58,158 bases of DNA from Candidatus Geothermocultor quzhuomuensis (GTDB lineage: Bacteria; Actinomycetota; Aquicultoria; Geothermocultorales; Geothermocultoraceae): contig JACVJC010000015.1 of the NCBI GenBank assembly GCA_015711795.1, positions 1 through 58,158 on the forward strand. Direction: 5' to 3'. Position numbers and translations under genes: made by a program. The notes beneath the pieces were generated by a model. The model saw nothing but the letters and a program-made list of their open reading frames with translations. It made no database searches and was not told the DNA's origin. Below, one piece after another: positions 55,160 through 58,158 of the stretch; positions within the stretch are counted from its first letter, which is position 1; the number at the start of each line of letters is the position of its first letter.

Positions 55160-55508
55160 GGGGGCGATTGGTTTCGACGCAGATAAGCAAGCAAGAGAAG
55201 CGAGCCGGGTTGGAAGAACCTCGTAACAAACTTCCAAGCGCATTTAAGCGCCAACGAATCTTATGCTTTGGCTGCTTAAATAGTAGCCACGTCCCCTTAA
55301 GTTTTTCTGTCAGCTTAAGGTAAGGCGTCATTAAGGCAGATACTTTCAAGTTTTTGCCTCAAGGAACTTGAAAGGAAGTTGAATTGAGGCTAGTTATTTG
55401 AATCCTGCCCTTGGGAAGTCAAGTAACGAAATTAAACAAGGGCTGCGCTCGGAGATTCTCTTGTAGGTTTATTTGCGGACGCGGGTTCGATTCCCGCCGC
55501 CTCCACCA
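55160..55508 (+). ncRNA. ssrA: Transfer-messenger RNA
   Basis: 349 nt, one-piece type. The 5' end GGGGGCG pairs with CGCCTCC before the encoded CCA; the T-arm GCGGGTTCGATTCCCGC is at the 3' end. The tag frame reads ANESYALAA then TAA-A-TAG. LAA is the degron recognised by ClpXP, whose genes are in the same window. smpB is just upstream. Confidence 0.95.
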
Positions 55509-55633
55509 CCTTCTGTTGCCAAAGGCTATGGAGAATAAACCAATCTTCCTGAGGTTATTCCTAATTTATTTTTTCCGTTTTCTTTTCCCTATTTTTGCCT
55601 TTTATTCCTGCTGTGCTTAAAGCAAAGCCATCC
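55509..55633. other. Gap after tmRNA
   Basis: No gene is recognised, and no clear terminator hairpin with a U-run was found directly after the tmRNA. Confidence 0.35.
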
Positions 55634-55669
55634 TGTCTGCCATCTCTAGGGTAAAGTTATTGGCAGACA
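55634..55669. repeat. Inverted repeat TGTCTGCCA/TGGCAGACA
   Basis: Nine-base perfect arms with an 18-nt spacer. The core is shared with the perfect palindrome at 49295 and related to those at 5495 and 18377. Confidence 0.5.
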
Positions 55670-55754
55670 TGGTTAATGGTAAACCATGAAAAAATTTTCT
55701 TAAAAGAATGTTTTATTAAAGCAATTTTTGTTTTGTGAGTAGTGAACGATTACG

Positions 55755-55776
55755 CTTTTCTCAGCTTTTCCTCAGC
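55755..55776 (+). promoter_or_regulatory. Tandem 11-bp direct repeats before the response regulator
   Basis: CTTTTCTCAGC and TTTTCCTCAGC, head to tail, 20 nt before a TATAAT. This is the place and period expected for an OmpR/PhoB-type activator site, and it suggests autoregulation. Confidence 0.5.
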
Positions 55777-55796
55777 AAGCTAATATATAACTAATA

Positions 55797-55802
55797 TATA
55801 AT
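55797..55802 (+). promoter_or_regulatory. -10 box of the two-component operon
   Basis: TATAAT, 11 nt before the ATG at 55814 with AAAAGGT as ribosome site between; the leader would be only about 5 nt. No -35 box, consistent with an activator-dependent promoter. Confidence 0.5.
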
Positions 55803-55813
55803 AAAAGGTAAAA

Positions 55814-56491
55814 ATGAGAATTCTAGTTATTGAAGACGAACATAAAATTGCTAATTCTATTAAAAAAGGGCTGGAGCAAGAATCCTATGCTGTTGATGTT
55901 GCTTATGATGGAGAATATGGCTTTGATTTAGCTGCAACTGAAGACTATGACATTATTGTTTTAGACCTTCTGTTACCTAAAATAAATGGCATAGAGATTT
56001 GCAAAAGGTTACGAAGCAAAAATATCCACACTCCCATTCTTATCCTTACTGCCAAAGGTCAGCTCCATGAAAAAGTCGAAGGATTAAATGCTGGAGCTGA
56101 TGATTATTTAGTTAAACCATTTTCCTTTGAAGAACTTTTGGCACGAATAAGAGCAATAACAAGAAGACCTAAAGAAAGTTTGGGAACTACTTTAAAGGCA
56201 GGCGACTTAACTCTTAATACATTAACTTTTGAGGTCAAAAGGGCAGGAAAACCTATTAAGTTATCAAAAAAAGAATTCGCTCTTCTTGAATATCTTTTAA
56301 AACACAAAGGGGTGACCCTTACTAAGGACCAAATTATCAATCATGTTTGGGATTTTAATGCTGATATACTACCTAATACTGTTGAGGTTTACATCGGCTA
56401 TTTAAGAAAAAAAGTTGATAAACCGTTTAAAAACAAGCCTCCCCTTATTCATACGGTGAGGGGATTTGGCTATAAAGTTGGTGACGATTAA
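55814..56491 (+). CDS. OmpR-family response regulator
   Basis: 225 residues: receiver domain with the phospho-acceptor Asp in IIVLDLLLPKING (~51), conserved Lys in LILTAKGQ, and a winged-helix DNA-binding domain (LSKKEFALLEYLLKHKG, TVEVYIGYLRKKVD, HTVRGFGYKVGD). Encoded 1 nt before its histidine kinase. Direct repeats upstream suggest it controls its own gene, and the same repeat type lies before the MacAB-like operon. Resembles CusR/MprA-type regulators, but the signal is unknown. Confidence 0.93.
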   Translation: MRILVIEDEHKIANSIKKGLEQESYAVDVAYDGEYGFDLAATEDYDIIVLDLLLPKINGIEICKRLRSKNIHTPILILTAKGQLHEKVEGLNAGADDYLVKPFSFEELLARIRAITRRPKESLGTTLKAGDLTLNTLTFEVKRAGKPIKLSKKEFALLEYLLKHKGVTLTKDQIINHVWDFNADILPNTVEVYIGYLRKKVDKPFKNKPPLIHTVRGFGYKVGDD

Positions 56492-56492
56492 T

Positions 56493-57512
56493 ATGTTTCG
56501 TTCAGCTCGCTTTAAACTGACTACCTGGTATTTACTTATCATTATGTTTATTAGTCTTATTTTTAGTTTTATGATTTACCATAGCATAGCTTTTGAGCTT
56601 GGAAGAAGATTTAACAGGATTGAATATCGTTTGCGAGCGGAAGGAATGAGACTTCCACCCCCAATGCCTATGAGACCCCATTTCTTTGCAGAAGATTTGG
56701 AGTTTGCTAAAAAAAGGGTGTTAATTATTCTTTTCTATATTAATGGAGTGATATTGATCCTCTCGGGAGCCGCTGGATATTTCCTAGCTGGAAAAACACT
56801 AAAACCTATTGAGGAAGCCATGGAGGAACAGAAAAGATTTGTATCCGATGCTTCACATGAACTGAGGACTCCATTGGCTGCTCTAAAAACCTCAATTGAG
56901 GTAGCTTTGAGAGAAAAGAAAATGACAATGAAAGAGGCAGTAAAAGTTTTAAAAAGCAGCCTTGAGGATATCGATAACTTACAGAAGTTAACGGATGATC
57001 TCTTGAGTCTAGCTCAAAATGAGAAGAATGAAAGCCTTACAACTTTCAGCGAGGTAGATATTGCAGAAGCAATCAATCATGCTTATAAATCAGTGCAGCC
57101 ACTCGCCAAGAGAAAAGGTGTTACCATTGCAATTGAAGCTAAGAAGCATTTTGTCGAAGGTGATTCCAAGAGTTTAGAAAAATTAATGACGATATTTCTT
57201 GATAACGCAGTCAAGTACACTCCTAGGAAAGGAAGGGTTGCTGTGATTACAAGAGAAGACCACAAAAACGTGGTGGTTGAGATAAAAGACACAGGCATTG
57301 GTATTGATAAAAAGGATATCCCTCACATCTTTGACCGATTTTATCGGGTAGAGCAATCTCGCTCAAAGACAAAAGTGCCAGGTTTTGGGTTAGGATTATC
57401 GATAGCCAAAAAAATCGTTGACCTGCATAATGGCTCAATCAATGTTACAAGCGCTCTTGGAAAAGGTACATCTTTTATCATTAAGCTCCCATTTAAACAA
57501 GCTAGAGTCTAA
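56493..57512 (+). CDS. Membrane sensor histidine kinase
   Basis: 339 residues: two membrane helices (TTWYLLIIMFISLIFSFMIY, ~9-28; RVLIILFYINGVILILSGAA, ~75-94) with a short sensor loop rich in Pro and Met (PPPMPMRPHFF, ~56-66), a short HAMP-like linker, the phospho-acceptor His in FVSDASHELRTPLAALK, and the ATPase domain (N box DNAVKYTP, G1 DTGIGID, G2 GFGLGLSIAK). ATG 56493 is chosen; GGTGA precedes it. The Met/Pro/His loop could sense a metal, which is an inference. Convergent with the rRNA genes. Confidence 0.92.
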   Translation: MFRSARFKLTTWYLLIIMFISLIFSFMIYHSIAFELGRRFNRIEYRLRAEGMRLPPPMPMRPHFFAEDLEFAKKRVLIILFYINGVILILSGAAGYFLAGKTLKPIEEAMEEQKRFVSDASHELRTPLAALKTSIEVALREKKMTMKEAVKVLKSSLEDIDNLQKLTDDLLSLAQNEKNESLTTFSEVDIAEAINHAYKSVQPLAKRKGVTIAIEAKKHFVEGDSKSLEKLMTIFLDNAVKYTPRKGRVAVITREDHKNVVVEIKDTGIGIDKKDIPHIFDRFYRVEQSRSKTKVPGFGLGLSIAKKIVDLHNGSINVTSALGKGTSFIIKLPFKQARV

Positions 57513-57546
57513 CCTCTTCCGCTCATTAAAATACCAAAATTAAAAA

Positions 57547-57663
57547 TGCTGGCACCGCCCTACTCTCCCACTCCGTTGCCAGAGCAGTACCATCGGCGAA
57601 GAGAGGCTTAACTTCCGGGTTCGGAATGGAGCCGGGTGTTTCCCCCTCTCTATGGGCACCAGC
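57547..57663 (-). rRNA. rrf: 5S ribosomal RNA
   Basis: About 117 nt. The ends pair (GCTGGTGCCC with GGCGGTGCCAGC), and CCGAACCCGGAAGTTAAGCC is the conserved loop. It is the last gene of the rRNA operon on the minus strand. Confidence 0.95.
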
Positions 57664-57752
57664 AAACTTAATTCTCAATTATTAATTTTCAATTGTTAAT
57701 TACTTTTGTGCCTTCAAAACTGCATAGCGGTATCCAATTTTACTCATATCCA

Positions 57753-58158
<406 letters not shown>

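Overview
This 58 kb window is a low-GC bacterial chromosome segment. The core gene order on the minus strand, tig-clpP-clpX-valS-ndk-(rnf block)-mreBCD-mrdA-rodA-radical SAM-DUF2344-rng-rplU-rpmA-obgE-proB-proA-nadD-LytR_C protein-rsfS, is the order I know from Actinobacteria. Low GC, an Rnf complex, a siroheme-type haem gene and probable leaderless mRNAs suggest a deep-branching anaerobic member of that phylum. The lineage is an inference; no phylogeny was run.

Layout. 1-3431 (+): the end of a pseudaminic acid (surface glycan) cluster, with a formyltransferase/PseH reading frame crossing a G8 tract, then pseI and an FAD oxidoreductase. 3459-7336 (-): a GT-B glycosyltransferase-like protein, a zinc-ribbon protein, and hemB with an AhbD-like radical SAM gene. 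7337-11089 is a decay zone: a REP-like repeat array with a truncated RAYT transposase, a broken PAS-GAF-GAF-HD-GYP gene and a broken zinc-ribbon gene. 11090-20706 (-): PIG-L deacetylase, ArsC, tRNA-Ala, and the rsfS to rplU group. 20956-22635 (+): pilB. 22903-34062 (-): rng, two radical-SAM-linked genes, the elongasome genes and radC. 34155-40352 (-): Gx protein, NusG-II protein and rnfBAEGDC. 40432-49084 (-): ndk, a zinc-ribbon protein, valS, clpX, clpP, tig, tRNA-Leu, plsX. 49352-53448 (-): a MacAB-type efflux operon. 53756-57512 (+): hypC, a thioredoxin-fold protein, smpB, tmRNA and a two-component system. 57547-58158 (-): 5S and the 3' part of 23S rRNA.

How the genes work together. Rnf is a ferredoxin:NAD+ ion pump and sits between ndk and mreB. 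MreBCD, PBP2 and RodA build the lateral wall; Obg, L21, L27, RsfS, SmpB and tmRNA serve the ribosome; ClpXP and trigger factor handle protein folding and turnover. The two-component system may control both itself and the efflux operon, because 11-bp direct repeats of one type lie before both.

Most notable signals. (1) rnfE is intact except for one in-frame TGA exactly at the conserved Cys that ligates the intramembrane [2Fe-2S] cluster, which makes it a selenocysteine candidate. (2) rsfS, pilB and rnfC have strong Shine-Dalgarno sequences but no ATG/GTG/TTG, only CTG, ATA/ATC and ATT. (3) A G8 tract decides whether the formyltransferase ends properly or fuses to PseH. (4) Three start codons lie exactly 6 nt after an extended -10 box, implying leaderless mRNAs.
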